The notes under the pieces were generated by a model. That model had not been told where the DNA came from. It saw only the letters and a list, made by a program, of their open reading frames with translations, and searched no databases. Both the position numbers and the translations under genes were made by a program. A stretch of DNA of 64,000 nucleotides, from contig DATDUW010000022.1 in the NCBI GenBank assembly GCA_035290185.1, forward strand, positions 32,428 to 96,427, in the 5' to 3' direction. This DNA comes from DATDUW01 sp035290185. GTDB lineage: Bacteria > Patescibacteriota > Patescibacteriia > UBA9934 > GWF2-40-263. Of the stretch, positions 49,529-57,770 are shown piece by piece (the first letter of the stretch is position 1; every line of letters starts with the position of its first letter).

Positions 49529-50896
49529 ATGAAAGTCGAAAGAGCGCTCAGAGGCATCGATGATCGTCAAATAGCGGCTATACAGCTGGTCGTTGAAGGA
49601 ATACTGGAAGGAGCGGGAATAATCCCTCACGCCGAGATCAAACTCGTTCTCACTGGACACGAAAAGGGAAGCCCAAATCGGAAAGTGTTCGCAATTCGAA
49701 ATCCGTTGGATGCAGGGATTGGCTTCTTGATTATCGTCCAGCCGAAAGGTATGGATAATTCAACCTGTTTCCGCGGCCGGTTATTCAAACCCTCGAATAT
49801 GACGCTGGAGGAATTTCAGAGAAAACTACAAACTCAGACTTCCGTTGGAAAAGCGTCAATGAGTCTCGGAGAAAAGGTAGAAATCCTGAGAGAGTTAACA
49901 GGTGGGAGACCCTTTTCGACAGCGGTAATTACGGATAAGGTTGCCGCATCCATGGAGTACCAAAACAGAGATGTCGCAGTCGTCTCGCTCATACCAATGG
50001 TAAAAGTTGGGCTTCTCCTGAAACTCGAAGGAAAAGGAAGGTATGGTTTTCCTCCTGAGACAGAATTCGTCGTCGCTTCTGAGAAAGATCCTCAGCGACA
50101 AGGCTTTCTCACGGTAGAGGATTTTTACGAACAGCTTTCCGAGGACCAACGGGCAGCCATCCCTCTTCTCTGCGATCCAGTTTGTAGGGAAAAAGTAACA
50201 GGGAACGGAGAATTCCGGTTTCCTGGTGAATTCCCTCTTGATTCAGATGCCAGGTCGGGGTTGATTCAGATTGGACTCCAGATTCACCTGTTTGAGTCCG
50301 TTGGAGAAAATCCTAATGGAGTCGACAGCGGGGTTTGGAAGATCGATCCACGGATCTACAAAGAGGTCATGGAGGTCCATGAGCGACATTGTCCGGTGGT
50401 TCCTCCGCCAGCGTCCTCTTCGACCGTGGGTTCCAAAGAATCAACCGCTGAGAAACCCCCGTTGCGGTCGGAACAGCCTTCTGCTGTTGTGAAAGTTGAC
50501 ATCACCGCCCTTCGCGTCGAGATCAAGAGGCTGGAGTCTGAAAAGGCTGGTCTCGAAGAGAAACAGAGAGAAATTTATGACTCTGGAAATGAAGCGATAG
50601 AGCGACGAGGGGCGATTTCAAAAGAGCAGCAAAAGCTCAGAGAGCAAATCGTGGTGCTGGTGGAAGAGGACGAGAAACTCAAAAGCAGAATCTCTTGCCT
50701 TGAAGAAGAGATTCAGAGTTTGGGGGACGGAGTCTTTCGCTTTAAAGCTCGCATTGATGAGGTCAAGCGCCAGATTGATGGATATCTGGATATTCAAGGG
50801 GGTGCTATTTTCGATCTGATTCAGGAGTTGGCAGATATAGCGGGTTATACTCCAGGGGAAATTCTGGAGAGACTCAAAGAGAGGGCGACTTCCTGA
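49529..50896 (+). CDS. Hypothetical protein with C-terminal coiled coil, SD-led
   Basis: 455 residues. The first ~290 residues look globular (VFAIRNPLDAGIGFLIIVQPKG, CFRGRLFKPSNMTLEEFQRKL, GFLTVEDFYEQLSEDQRAAIPLLCDP). A Pro/Ser linker (about 290-325) leads to a coiled coil of ~95 residues (about 330-425: KRLESEKAGLEEKQREIYDS, LREQIVVLVEEDEKLKSRIS). The end is a short helical cap. No family is recognised. AGAGGAG (49515-49521) supports the start at 49529. It has a TTGACA at 49434 but no good -10, and its own terminator. Confidence 0.65.
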   Translation: MKVERALRGIDDRQIAAIQLVVEGILEGAGIIPHAEIKLVLTGHEKGSPNRKVFAIRNPLDAGIGFLIIVQPKGMDNSTCFRGRLFKPSNMTLEEFQRKLQTQTSVGKASMSLGEKVEILRELTGGRPFSTAVITDKVAASMEYQNRDVAVVSLIPMVKVGLLLKLEGKGRYGFPPETEFVVASEKDPQRQGFLTVEDFYEQLSEDQRAAIPLLCDPVCREKVTGNGEFRFPGEFPLDSDARSGLIQIGLQIHLFESVGENPNGVDSGVWKIDPRIYKEVMEVHERHCPVVPPPASSSTVGSKESTAEKPPLRSEQPSAVVKVDITALRVEIKRLESEKAGLEEKQREIYDSGNEAIERRGAISKEQQKLREQIVVLVEEDEKLKSRISCLEEEIQSLGDGVFRFKARIDEVKRQIDGYLDIQGGAIFDLIQELADIAGYTPGEILERLKERATS

Positions 50897-50920
50897 GCGC
50901 CTTCAAGCACAGACGCGACT

Positions 50921-50950
50921 TCCGGGTTCTGAACTCAGACCCGGATTTTT
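50921..50950 (+). terminator. Terminator of the 49529 gene
   Basis: TCCGGGT / ACCCGGA stem with an 11-nt loop and a TTTTT tail. It abuts the end of the convergent era gene. Confidence 0.8.
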
Positions 50951-51830
50951 ATTCCACCAAATCAATCCAATGTGGATTCGTCTCCACCATGAGGTCGAGA
51001 TAGACAGGACCGCTCGTGACAGCTTCGAGTTCGCGCCGCGCGGACTGACCGATTTCTTTGATGCCACGGCCACCGGCACCAATGACCATTTTTTTATAGC
51101 GATCCGACGTGACCAAGATGCGAGCTTGAATATACAACATGCCGTTTTCCCGATGATCCATTTCATCGACAACAACGTGGAGGTTATAGGGAAGCTCCTG
51201 CCGCAGCCGCAGGAACAGTTTTTCTCGTATAAGTTCAGCAAGCCATTCCTTGTTTGGCATGTTAGTGAGCTGGCCTTCTGGATAGAACGGCTCGCCTTCT
51301 GGAAGCCGTTCAAAAATAGCGGCTTTGAGCAGATTTAAATTTTTTCCTGTTTTGGCTGAGATTTCAAAAACTTCATCAAAACGGTCGGCCAGCGCCCGAT
51401 CGTCTTCCAGATAGGGCATTTCTCGCTCCCGCAAGTCTGTCTTGTTAATGACAAGGATTTTTGGCTGGGAAAGGGTTTCGGCTAGGTTCAAGGCGAATCT
51501 TTCCTCCGGTCCGATGGAACGGGTCGGATCCGCGACATAGACCAGGGCATCGATACCAGAAAGGGATTGACGGACGAATTCCAACAGTTTTTTTGAAAGG
51601 GAATCGCGCGCCTGCTTGAAAATGCCCGGCGTGTCCACGAAGACAATCTGTCCTTCTGGATCCGAAACAACACCCTGGATTGGTTTGCGGGTCGTCTGGG
51701 GCTTGGGTGTGGTGATGGCGATTTTGCTTCCTACGAGCGCGTTTAAAAGCGTAGATTTTCCCACATTGCTGCGTCCGAATAGCACGACAAATCCGGATTT
51801 TTTTTTCGTTGGAAGCGAAAGAGGATTCAT
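50949..51830 (-). CDS. era: GTPase Era
   Basis: 293 residues. G1 GRSNVGKST (Ser replaces the usual Pro of GRPNVGKS), G2 KPQTTRKPIQG, G3 DTPGI, G4 NKTD, G5 SAKTG, then a KH domain with VIGAGGRGIKEIGQSARRELE. Era binds the 3' end of 16S rRNA during 30S assembly. Normal length. It lies 12 nt downstream of the uracil methyltransferase gene on the same strand, so it may be cotranscribed with it. Confidence 0.95.
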   Translation of the reverse strand: MNPLSLPTKKKSGFVVLFGRSNVGKSTLLNALVGSKIAITTPKPQTTRKPIQGVVSDPEGQIVFVDTPGIFKQARDSLSKKLLEFVRQSLSGIDALVYVADPTRSIGPEERFALNLAETLSQPKILVINKTDLREREMPYLEDDRALADRFDEVFEISAKTGKNLNLLKAAIFERLPEGEPFYPEGQLTNMPNKEWLAELIREKLFLRLRQELPYNLHVVVDEMDHRENGMLYIQARILVTSDRYKKMVIGAGGRGIKEIGQSARRELEAVTSGPVYLDLMVETNPHWIDLVE

Positions 51831-51842
51831 AAGAAAAAAATC

Positions 51843-53177
51843 TTACATTCTTTCTAACAAAAGAACAAGTTCCACATGCGGCGTGTGCGGAAACAGATCC
51901 AATGCATGGGCTTTGGTAAGGCGGTAACGGTCGAGCAGGAGCGGAAGTTCTTGGGCGCAACGTTGGTAATTACAGGAAACATAAACAATGGAAGCAGGGA
52001 CGACCCGCCGCAGCGTTTTGATCACATCCGGATGGAGTCCAGAGCGCGGCGGATCCAGGATGACGGTTTGAGGACAGGCGGATGTCCAATCATACGCTTC
52101 GGATTTTTCCGCATGGAACTCCGCGGTTATTCCGTTCAGATTCGCGTTTTCTTTTGCCGCTTCAATAGCGAGCGGATCGATTTCTACGCCAACGAGCCTC
52201 CGTGCGCCTGACAGGGAACAGGTGAGGAACCCGGCCCCGCAATAGAGATCGACGATGGATTTTTCTTCCAGCGGTTGGCAGAATTCTTTGACCGTTTGTT
52301 GGAGTCGCGCGGCCATGCGCGTATTCGTTTGAAAAAAACTACCCGGAGCAATCCGATAGCGCAGGCCGTTGATCTCTTCCTCAAGATAGGGTTTTCCGGC
52401 AAGCGGAGAAATCGTTTCCGGAATCGAAAGATCCGTGATGTGTGGATTAACGCCCCAGAGAACGGACGTTGCAAGATCGCCCAGGACGGTCGGGAGTTCT
52501 TCCATGATTTTTTGCGTTGATACCGAATCAGGAGGGGTGCTTGTCGTGACCAGAACAAGACGCTGTCCTGTGTTTTTTCCTTCACGGATGACGAGATAGC
52601 GGAAGAATCCTTCGTACGTTTTATTATTCCAAAAAGGAAGGCCTGTTCCTCGCGTCCAATTTCGGATACGTTGTAAAATTTCCGCTGTTTTTTTTGAAAG
52701 GAGAAGGCAGGTGGAAAGGTCGATGACCGACCACCACCGTCCTGGTTCCTTGAGGCCAAGACGTCCATCTGTATCAAAAACATAATCCATCCGGTTGCGA
52801 AAGAAAAAAAGATCCGGACACGGTTCGACGCCTTTGAGTGGAAGGTCGATTTTTTCTTGGGCAAACGCCTTGAGCAGGAGGGAATTTTTCAGGGAAGTCT
52901 GGAAAGAATACGCCATGTGCTGCCACTTGCAGCCGCCGCAAACAGTCGCGTGGGGACAAGGCATCTCGACGCGGTGCGGGGAAGTCTTTAGAATCTGAAG
53001 GAGGTCTGCCTGAATGCCGTCACTTATTTTTCGGCGGGTTTGAACGCGTACGGTTTCTCCCGGGATCGTTCGAAAGACGAAGACGGATTTTCTCCCCGGA
53101 CGTTCAATAATGCCACTTCCGTCGGTTGCCACCGCGGAAACAGCCCCTTCAAGACATTGATGCAAAGAAGATCCCAT
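51843..53177 (-). CDS. 23S rRNA (uracil-5-)-methyltransferase, RlmD/TrmA-like
   Basis: 444 residues. An N-terminal TRAM-like beta domain, then iron-sulfur motif CPHATVCGGCKWQH (C-x5-C-x2-C, about 74-87). SAM-binding VDLYCGAGFLTCSLS, LDPPRSGLH, and catalytic Cys in VSCNYQRCA complete the RlmD/RlmC/TrmA pattern. It methylates C5 of a uridine in rRNA or tRNA; the site cannot be told. The ATG at 53177 directly abuts the ATG of the divergent methyltransferase (CATATG). An upstream ATG at 53213 would lie in the other gene. Confidence 0.9.
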   Translation of the reverse strand: MGSSLHQCLEGAVSAVATDGSGIIERPGRKSVFVFRTIPGETVRVQTRRKISDGIQADLLQILKTSPHRVEMPCPHATVCGGCKWQHMAYSFQTSLKNSLLLKAFAQEKIDLPLKGVEPCPDLFFFRNRMDYVFDTDGRLGLKEPGRWWSVIDLSTCLLLSKKTAEILQRIRNWTRGTGLPFWNNKTYEGFFRYLVIREGKNTGQRLVLVTTSTPPDSVSTQKIMEELPTVLGDLATSVLWGVNPHITDLSIPETISPLAGKPYLEEEINGLRYRIAPGSFFQTNTRMAARLQQTVKEFCQPLEEKSIVDLYCGAGFLTCSLSGARRLVGVEIDPLAIEAAKENANLNGITAEFHAEKSEAYDWTSACPQTVILDPPRSGLHPDVIKTLRRVVPASIVYVSCNYQRCAQELPLLLDRYRLTKAHALDLFPHTPHVELVLLLERM

Positions 53178-53633
53178 ATGGTTGTTATCGCTCACAATAT
53201 TCGTTCGCTTCACAATGTCGGCTCCCTTTTTCGGAGTGCGGACGCGTTTGGCGTGGAACGGATTTGGCTCACGGGTTTTACAGGAACTCCGCCGCGCAAG
53301 GAAATCGCCAAGACGGCTTTAGGATCAGAATCGCGCGTTCCCTGGACGTGGACAGAGGACGTTTTTGAGACCGTGCGCACCTTGCGTGCTGACGGGTATT
53401 CTATCATTGGATTGGAAACAGGAAAGGGAACGTTGCCTATCAACTCTTTCCATCATTCCGGGGCGGAAAGACTTGCTCTCGTCCTCGGAAGCGAAGTGGA
53501 GGGGATTGAAGATCCCCTTCGGTCTTCTTTGGATGCGTTGGTTGAGATTCCGATGCCTGGGTGCAAGCGGTCGCTCAATGTTTCCGTGGCGGCGGGGATT
53601 GCCCTGTTTGTCCTGTCTCAGAAAACAGCGTAG
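53178..53633 (+). CDS. SpoU/TrmH-family RNA methyltransferase
   Basis: 151 residues, a minimal SPOUT domain. Motif 1 AHNIRSLHNVGSLFRSADAFGVERIWLTG, motif 2 LVLGSEVEGI, motif 3 IPMPGCKRSLNVSVAAGIALF. The family 2'-O-methylates ribose in tRNA or rRNA. It lacks the N-terminal substrate-binding domain, like TrmL. The start MVVIAHN is fixed by the family; the frame is open upstream only through the divergent gene. No SD and no intergenic promoter are possible, so its promoter lies in the neighbouring coding region. Confidence 0.9.
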   Translation: MVVIAHNIRSLHNVGSLFRSADAFGVERIWLTGFTGTPPRKEIAKTALGSESRVPWTWTEDVFETVRTLRADGYSIIGLETGKGTLPINSFHHSGAERLALVLGSEVEGIEDPLRSSLDALVEIPMPGCKRSLNVSVAAGIALFVLSQKTA

Positions 53634-53636
53634 AGT

Positions 53637-53652
53637 AAAAGGAGAACGTCCT
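53637..53652. repeat. Solo end of the 123-bp inverted-repeat element
   Basis: AAAAGGAGAACGTCCT closely matches the terminal repeat of the element found whole at 10351 and 56533. No partner end is nearby. It lies between the methyltransferase stop and the glycosyltransferase start. Confidence 0.45.
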
Positions 53653-53661
53653 AAAAAGGTT

Positions 53662-54375
53662 ATGTTTTCTATTGTCATCATTACAAAAAATGAAGAGGAA
53701 TATCTCCCCGGGCTTTTAGAAAGCATCCGGCGCCAAACACTTGCGCCAAGGGAAGTGATTGTTGCCGATGCCGGATCCGAAGACCGCACGCGGGAAATAG
53801 CCCGTGCGTTTGGGTGCAAAATTGTCGAGGGGGGGCTGCCAGGGCCTGGGCGCAATCGCGGAGCTGAGGCAACCCAGGGAGATGTTCTTCTCTTTTTGGA
53901 TGCGGACGTCCAACTTGAGGACCCGCGGTTCCTTGAAAAGGCAGCCGCGGAAATGCGGGAGCGCGGACTGGATTTCGCAAGCTGCGATGTCGTGCCGCTT
54001 TCCGACCGTGTGGTCGACCGCGCTTTTCACACGTTTTACAATCACTATTGTCGATTTTTGGAACCGCTTCGGGCTCATGCGCCGGGTTTTTGTATTTTTG
54101 CGCGCAAAAAATTTCACGAACGTCTGGGGGGTTTTGATGAATCCGTTGTGTTTTGCGAGGATCATGATTATGCGCAACGATGTCGAAAGATCGGAAGGTT
54201 CGGTTATCTCAATTCTCCGAAGATTCACGTTTCCATTCGACGTTTCGATCGCGACGGTCGGCTTGGTATTGCTCTCAAATATGCGCTCGGCGAGCTTCAC
54301 ATCATGACCCTGGGCCCTGTCCGTCATCAGGGTTTTCGCTATCATTTCGGCTACGAAAAAAAAGAGAAGGTTTAG
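53662..54375 (+). CDS. Glycosyltransferase family 2
   Basis: 237 residues. IVIITKNEEEYLPGLLESIRRQ and EVIVADAGSEDRTREIA form the nucleotide-sugar site, LLFLDADV is the DxD motif, and CEDHDYAQR is the acceptor-side ED motif. A GT-A fold; the later RAHAPGFCIFARKKFHERLGGFDE segment is typical of small GT2 enzymes of envelope polysaccharide synthesis. No TM segments. The start is the ATG at 53662; the upstream open frame belongs to the methyltransferase region. It overlaps the convergent peroxiredoxin gene by 4 nt. Confidence 0.88.
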   Translation: MFSIVIITKNEEEYLPGLLESIRRQTLAPREVIVADAGSEDRTREIARAFGCKIVEGGLPGPGRNRGAEATQGDVLLFLDADVQLEDPRFLEKAAAEMRERGLDFASCDVVPLSDRVVDRAFHTFYNHYCRFLEPLRAHAPGFCIFARKKFHERLGGFDESVVFCEDHDYAQRCRKIGRFGYLNSPKIHVSIRRFDRDGRLGIALKYALGELHIMTLGPVRHQGFRYHFGYEKKEKV

Positions 54376-54923
54376 GCTTTTCCCAAGGTTTTATCACCCG
54401 GCTGCCACTCCACGGGACAGAGATCTCCGCTTTGGAGAGCATGAATAACGCGGAGGGTTTCGCTTACCGATCGGCCAATGCTCATGTCGTGGTAGAGAGC
54501 GTATCGAAGCACACCATCAGGATCGATAATGAACGTTCCGCGTAGAGCAAGACCTTTTTCTTCAATAAGGACGCCGTAATCGCAGGAAATGGAATGGCTG
54601 GTGTCCGAAAGGAGAGGGTAACGGAGTTCACCGAGATCTTTGAGCCACGCTCGATGGGAGTGGACCGAATCGGTAGAACAGCCGAATACGACGGCGTCCA
54701 GTTTTTGAAATTCCTCCATTCGTTTTGAAAATCCCGTGATTTCCGTTGGACAGACAAAGCTGAAATCAAGGGGGTAGAAGAAGAGAACCACCCATTTGCC
54801 TTGATAATCCTCCAGGCGGAAAGTTTTGAATTCGCCTGTTCCGGTTACACCCTCCGTTTCAAAGGGCGGGGCAAGCTGTCCGACCTGGGCCTGATGTGGG
54901 GCGTGTTCTTCAGTGAAACTCAT
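54372..54923 (-). CDS. 2-Cys peroxiredoxin (AhpC/Prx1 type)
   Basis: 183 residues. VVLFFYPLDFSFVCPTEITGF with the peroxidatic Cys (about residue 54, P-x3-T/S-x2-C context DFSFVCP), then FGCSTDSVHSHRAW, RGTFIIDPDGVLRYALYHD, and the resolving Cys in GDLCPVEWQPG near the C-terminus. It reduces peroxides via thioredoxin or AhpF-type partners; no reductase is adjacent. The ATG at 54923 (MSFTEEHA) is chosen; the upstream extension is hydrophobic and non-homologous. Confidence 0.95.
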   Translation of the reverse strand: MSFTEEHAPHQAQVGQLAPPFETEGVTGTGEFKTFRLEDYQGKWVVLFFYPLDFSFVCPTEITGFSKRMEEFQKLDAVVFGCSTDSVHSHRAWLKDLGELRYPLLSDTSHSISCDYGVLIEEKGLALRGTFIIDPDGVLRYALYHDMSIGRSVSETLRVIHALQSGDLCPVEWQPGDKTLGKA

Positions 54924-55026
54924 AGGAGAAGAAACAAAAAAGAAATCAATCTTTTTGAAGCGTATCATTCGAAGACCGGGGCGTCAAAGGAAAAAAGAGT
55001 GATTTGGACAAATACGTCCGTGCGTC

Positions 55027-55055
55027 TTGACCCGGTCTTTTTTTTCCGTTATGCT
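55027..55055 (+). promoter_or_regulatory. Promoter of the ATP synthase operon
   Basis: TTGACC, 17-nt spacer, TATGCT (55050-55055). The first start codon is at 55067, so the leader would be about 5 nt. Confidence 0.8.
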
Positions 55056-55066
55056 GTTCACGCATT

Positions 55067-55345
55067 ATGGCTGTGGAAAAGTCAAAAGGGACGCCTCAGA
55101 CGTCTTCAAACGACGCGCGTTTTTACCGATTAGCCTTTCGTATTTTCGGCGAATTCGGTGTGACGCTTGCGGCGCCAGCTGTCCTGGGTCTCTTTTTAGG
55201 AATAGGGGTCGATCGTTGGTTAGGGACGCGGCCGTGGGGGCTTTTTGTCTGCCTCGCTGTCTCGTTTGCGGCGAGTTGGCTCTGGATCCGTCGGAAAGCC
55301 GTGGCCTATGCACAAGAATTCGAGCGTCTTTCCAAAAAGCCGTAA
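55067..55345 (+). CDS. AtpZ/AtpI-type ATP synthase assembly protein
   Basis: 92 residues with two TM helices (about 30-50 and 57-75) joined by IGVDRWLGTRPWG, the signature of the AtpZ/AtpI small membrane proteins that help c-ring assembly or Mg/Ca entry. It is the first gene of the atp operon, the usual place. It starts nearly leaderless behind a strong promoter. Confidence 0.85.
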   Translation: MAVEKSKGTPQTSSNDARFYRLAFRIFGEFGVTLAAPAVLGLFLGIGVDRWLGTRPWGLFVCLAVSFAASWLWIRRKAVAYAQEFERLSKKP

Positions 55346-55348
55346 TGT

Positions 55349-56176
55349 ATGATGATTTCCGTGGCTGCCGAACCTGTTTTTGAAATCTGGGGATTTTCCG
55401 TGACGAATTCTCTTGTGAATGCCTGGGTCGGCCTCGGCCTTTTTCTTGTCGTAGGATGGCTGATTCGGCGTCGGATTGCGCTGGTTCCGAAAGGCGTGGT
55501 CGGATTTTTTGATTGGCTCGTGGAGTTTCTTTTGCAAGAGGTTCAAAAGGTAACCGGCGACCGCGAACGGGCACGGAGGTTCTTCCCTCTATGTGGGGCG
55601 CTTTTTTTCTTTATCCTGCTTTCCAATTGGCTGGGTCTGTTTCCTGGGGTCGGTTCTATTGGTTTTTTTGAAATGCACAAAGGTGTACGCGAACTCATCC
55701 CTCTTTTTCGTCCGGCCACAAGCGATTTGAATTTTACGCTTGCCATTGCCGCTCTTTCGATTATTGCCACGCATATTTTTGGCATCTTGGCCGTGGGAGC
55801 CGCGAGCCATGCAAGCAAGTTTGTTAATGTTCGCGGGATCATTCGCGCGTTTCGAAAGGGTCCAGTAGCGGTTCTGGTTGCTGTTGTAGAGTTTTTCGTG
55901 GGTCTTATCGAGATGTCAAGCGAGGCCGCCAAAACATTATCCCTGGCTCTTCGATTGTTTGGAAATGTTTTTGCAGGCGAGGTGCTGTTGACGGTTATCT
56001 ATAGTTTGGCATCATTGGTTGTCCCTCTTCCGTTTCTTTTTTTGGAACTCTTGGTCGGTGTGATTCAGGCAACCGTTTTTTCTATGCTCGTTTTGGTTTT
56101 TTTGAAATCCATGACAGAAAGCCACGGGGAATCCGAAGAAGAAGGGCATCCGTCTCCCGTTCACGCTTCTGGTTGA
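55349..56176 (+). CDS. atpB: ATP synthase F0 subunit a
   Basis: 275 residues, five to six TM helices. FSNWLGLFPGVG-like segment in FFFILLSNWLGLFPGV, and LALRLFGNVFAGEVLLTVI with the essential Arg facing the c-ring. The C-terminal tail is acidic and His-containing (SHGESEEEGHPSPVHASG). It forms the proton half-channels. It lies 3 nt after atpZ; 121 bp with an inverted-repeat remnant separate it from atpE. Confidence 0.95.
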   Translation: MMISVAAEPVFEIWGFSVTNSLVNAWVGLGLFLVVGWLIRRRIALVPKGVVGFFDWLVEFLLQEVQKVTGDRERARRFFPLCGALFFFILLSNWLGLFPGVGSIGFFEMHKGVRELIPLFRPATSDLNFTLAIAALSIIATHIFGILAVGAASHASKFVNVRGIIRAFRKGPVAVLVAVVEFFVGLIEMSSEAAKTLSLALRLFGNVFAGEVLLTVIYSLASLVVPLPFLFLELLVGVIQATVFSMLVLVFLKSMTESHGESEEEGHPSPVHASG

Positions 56177-56224
56177 GCGACGCGGGCTCCTGTTTGACAG
56201 GGGCATTCGCTGCTTAATCATTTT

Positions 56225-56276
56225 AGAACGTTCTCCTCTGGCGCATGACTTGTTCTGCCTCCAAAGGAGAATGTCC
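56225..56276. repeat. Internally deleted copy (52 bp) of the 123-bp inverted-repeat element
   Basis: It keeps both ends (AGAACGTTCTCCTCTGGCGC and CCAAAGGAGAATGTCCT) plus the first bases inside each, but lacks the middle. It would form a strong hairpin in the atp transcript between atpB and atpE. Confidence 0.8.
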
Positions 56277-56279
56277 TAA

Positions 56280-56528
<249 letters not shown>

Positions 56529-56532
56529 AATT

Positions 56533-56675
56533 AGAACTTCCTCCTTTGGCGCATAACTTTGCCTGCCTGCCGGTAGGCAGGTCGAAATCTCCGTTTTTTG
56601 ATTCGCTGTACCAACAAGTACAGCTCACAAAAAGCCTCGATTTCTCCTCGTTCTGCATCCAAAAGAGAAAGTCCT
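56533..56675. repeat. Full copy of the inverted-repeat element with a nested palindrome
   Basis: This is the reverse complement of the element at 10351-10473, with ends AGAACTTCCTCCTTTGG and CCAAAAGAGAAAGTCCT. The bodies match almost base for base except that 56561-56581 holds an extra GCCTGCCTGCCGGTAGGCAG, a near-palindromic insert where the other copy has only CGT. It lies between atpE and atpF. Confidence 0.88.
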
Positions 56676-56770
56676 AAAGGTAAGATTTTTCAGCTGGCCG
56701 CTGGACGAACAGGCGATCGCATCGCCTGTGGCCCGGTGGAGAGCAGAAAACGAGGATAAAATTTCCCTTT

Positions 56771-57379
56771 ATGTCCGTGGAAGCAGCCATGATTCAAGAA
56801 GGCGCCCAGGCCGCTGAATCCGTTGGAGGAATTGCCGCGCTTGGGATCAACGGGAAACTTTTTTTCGCTCAGGCGATCAATTTTATTGTCGTGCTTTTCG
56901 TTTTTTGGAAGTGGATTTACAAGCCCATTGTTGTCATGTTGGACCGCCGATCCGCAGCTGTTGAAAAACAGCTGCAACAGGGAAAAGAGGTGGAAGAAAG
57001 GCTTTTCCATCTGGAAAAGGAACGCGTCGATGTTCTGGATACGGCGCGCGTCGAAGCGCATCGCTTGCTAGAGGAAATGAAAACCGTTTCTGCAGTTCGG
57101 AGTCAGGAGATGATCGAAAAAGCCAAACAGGAAGTAGCCGTTCTTGTCCAAGAAGGAAGGGTAAGTCTTGCCAGGGAAAAGCGGGCGATGGTTGAAGAAG
57201 CAAGGAAGGAAGTGGCAGATCTTGCTGTGGAGATTGCTGCCAAGGTCCTCGGATCTTCCGTGGACCGTCCTCGTTCCCAGACGTTGGCCGAGACTTTTTT
57301 GGCGGATGCCTTGGTTGCTGCTGTCCCGGTGTCTTCGGGAGCAAAAGGCAACCGTGTCCGCAGCAAAAAGGCCCTATGA
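56771..57379 (+). CDS. atpF: ATP synthase F0 subunit b
   Basis: 202 residues. One TM helix (about 36-58, FAQAINFIVVLFVFWKWIYKPIVVML) and a long Glu/Lys/Arg helical stalk (about 65-170), ending in LAVEIAAKVLGSSV. The N-terminal 30 residues before the TM are longer than usual. It forms the peripheral stalk with delta. It overlaps atpH by ATGA. Confidence 0.93.
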   Translation: MSVEAAMIQEGAQAAESVGGIAALGINGKLFFAQAINFIVVLFVFWKWIYKPIVVMLDRRSAAVEKQLQQGKEVEERLFHLEKERVDVLDTARVEAHRLLEEMKTVSAVRSQEMIEKAKQEVAVLVQEGRVSLAREKRAMVEEARKEVADLAVEIAAKVLGSSVDRPRSQTLAETFLADALVAAVPVSSGAKGNRVRSKKAL

Positions 57380-57765
57380 GGCGAACCCCTAGACAATGGG
57401 CGCGGGCTTACATCCAGGCAGCAGAAGGAATTCCTCCTTCGGATCTTCCAACCCTTGCGTTGGCCTTGGCACAACTTTTGAAAGAACGCGGGGATCTTTC
57501 CCGAACTTCGGAAATCGTGCGCGCTCTAAGCGGTGTCTGGAAGGAACAGTACGGAGCCGCGGATGTTGACATCATCTCTGCCCATCCGCTCTCGGAAAAG
57601 GCGCGTGAAGCCATCGCCAGCGCCATCCCCACGGCCTCCTTGCACGAGACCGTGGATCCGGCACTGATCGGCGGCGCTGTCGTCCGGGTGGATGACCGAC
57701 GGATGGATGGATCCGTTTCCGGAGCGCTTCGAAGCGTGAGAGACTCTTTGGTCAGTGATTCATAA
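57376..57765 (+). CDS. atpH: ATP synthase F1 subunit delta, short form
   Basis: 129 residues; the family is usually about 175-185. It starts like delta ([17 protein letters not shown]) but the six-helix N-terminal domain is shortened. The C-terminal part ([53 protein letters not shown]) keeps the LIGG-VVRV-D--DGS signature. It links the stalk to the alpha3beta3 head. Its position between atpF and atpA confirms identity despite the size. Confidence 0.88.
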   Translation: MRRTPRQWARAYIQAAEGIPPSDLPTLALALAQLLKERGDLSRTSEIVRALSGVWKEQYGAADVDIISAHPLSEKAREAIASAIPTASLHETVDPALIGGAVVRVDDRRMDGSVSGALRSVRDSLVSDS

Positions 57766-57770
57766 TACGT

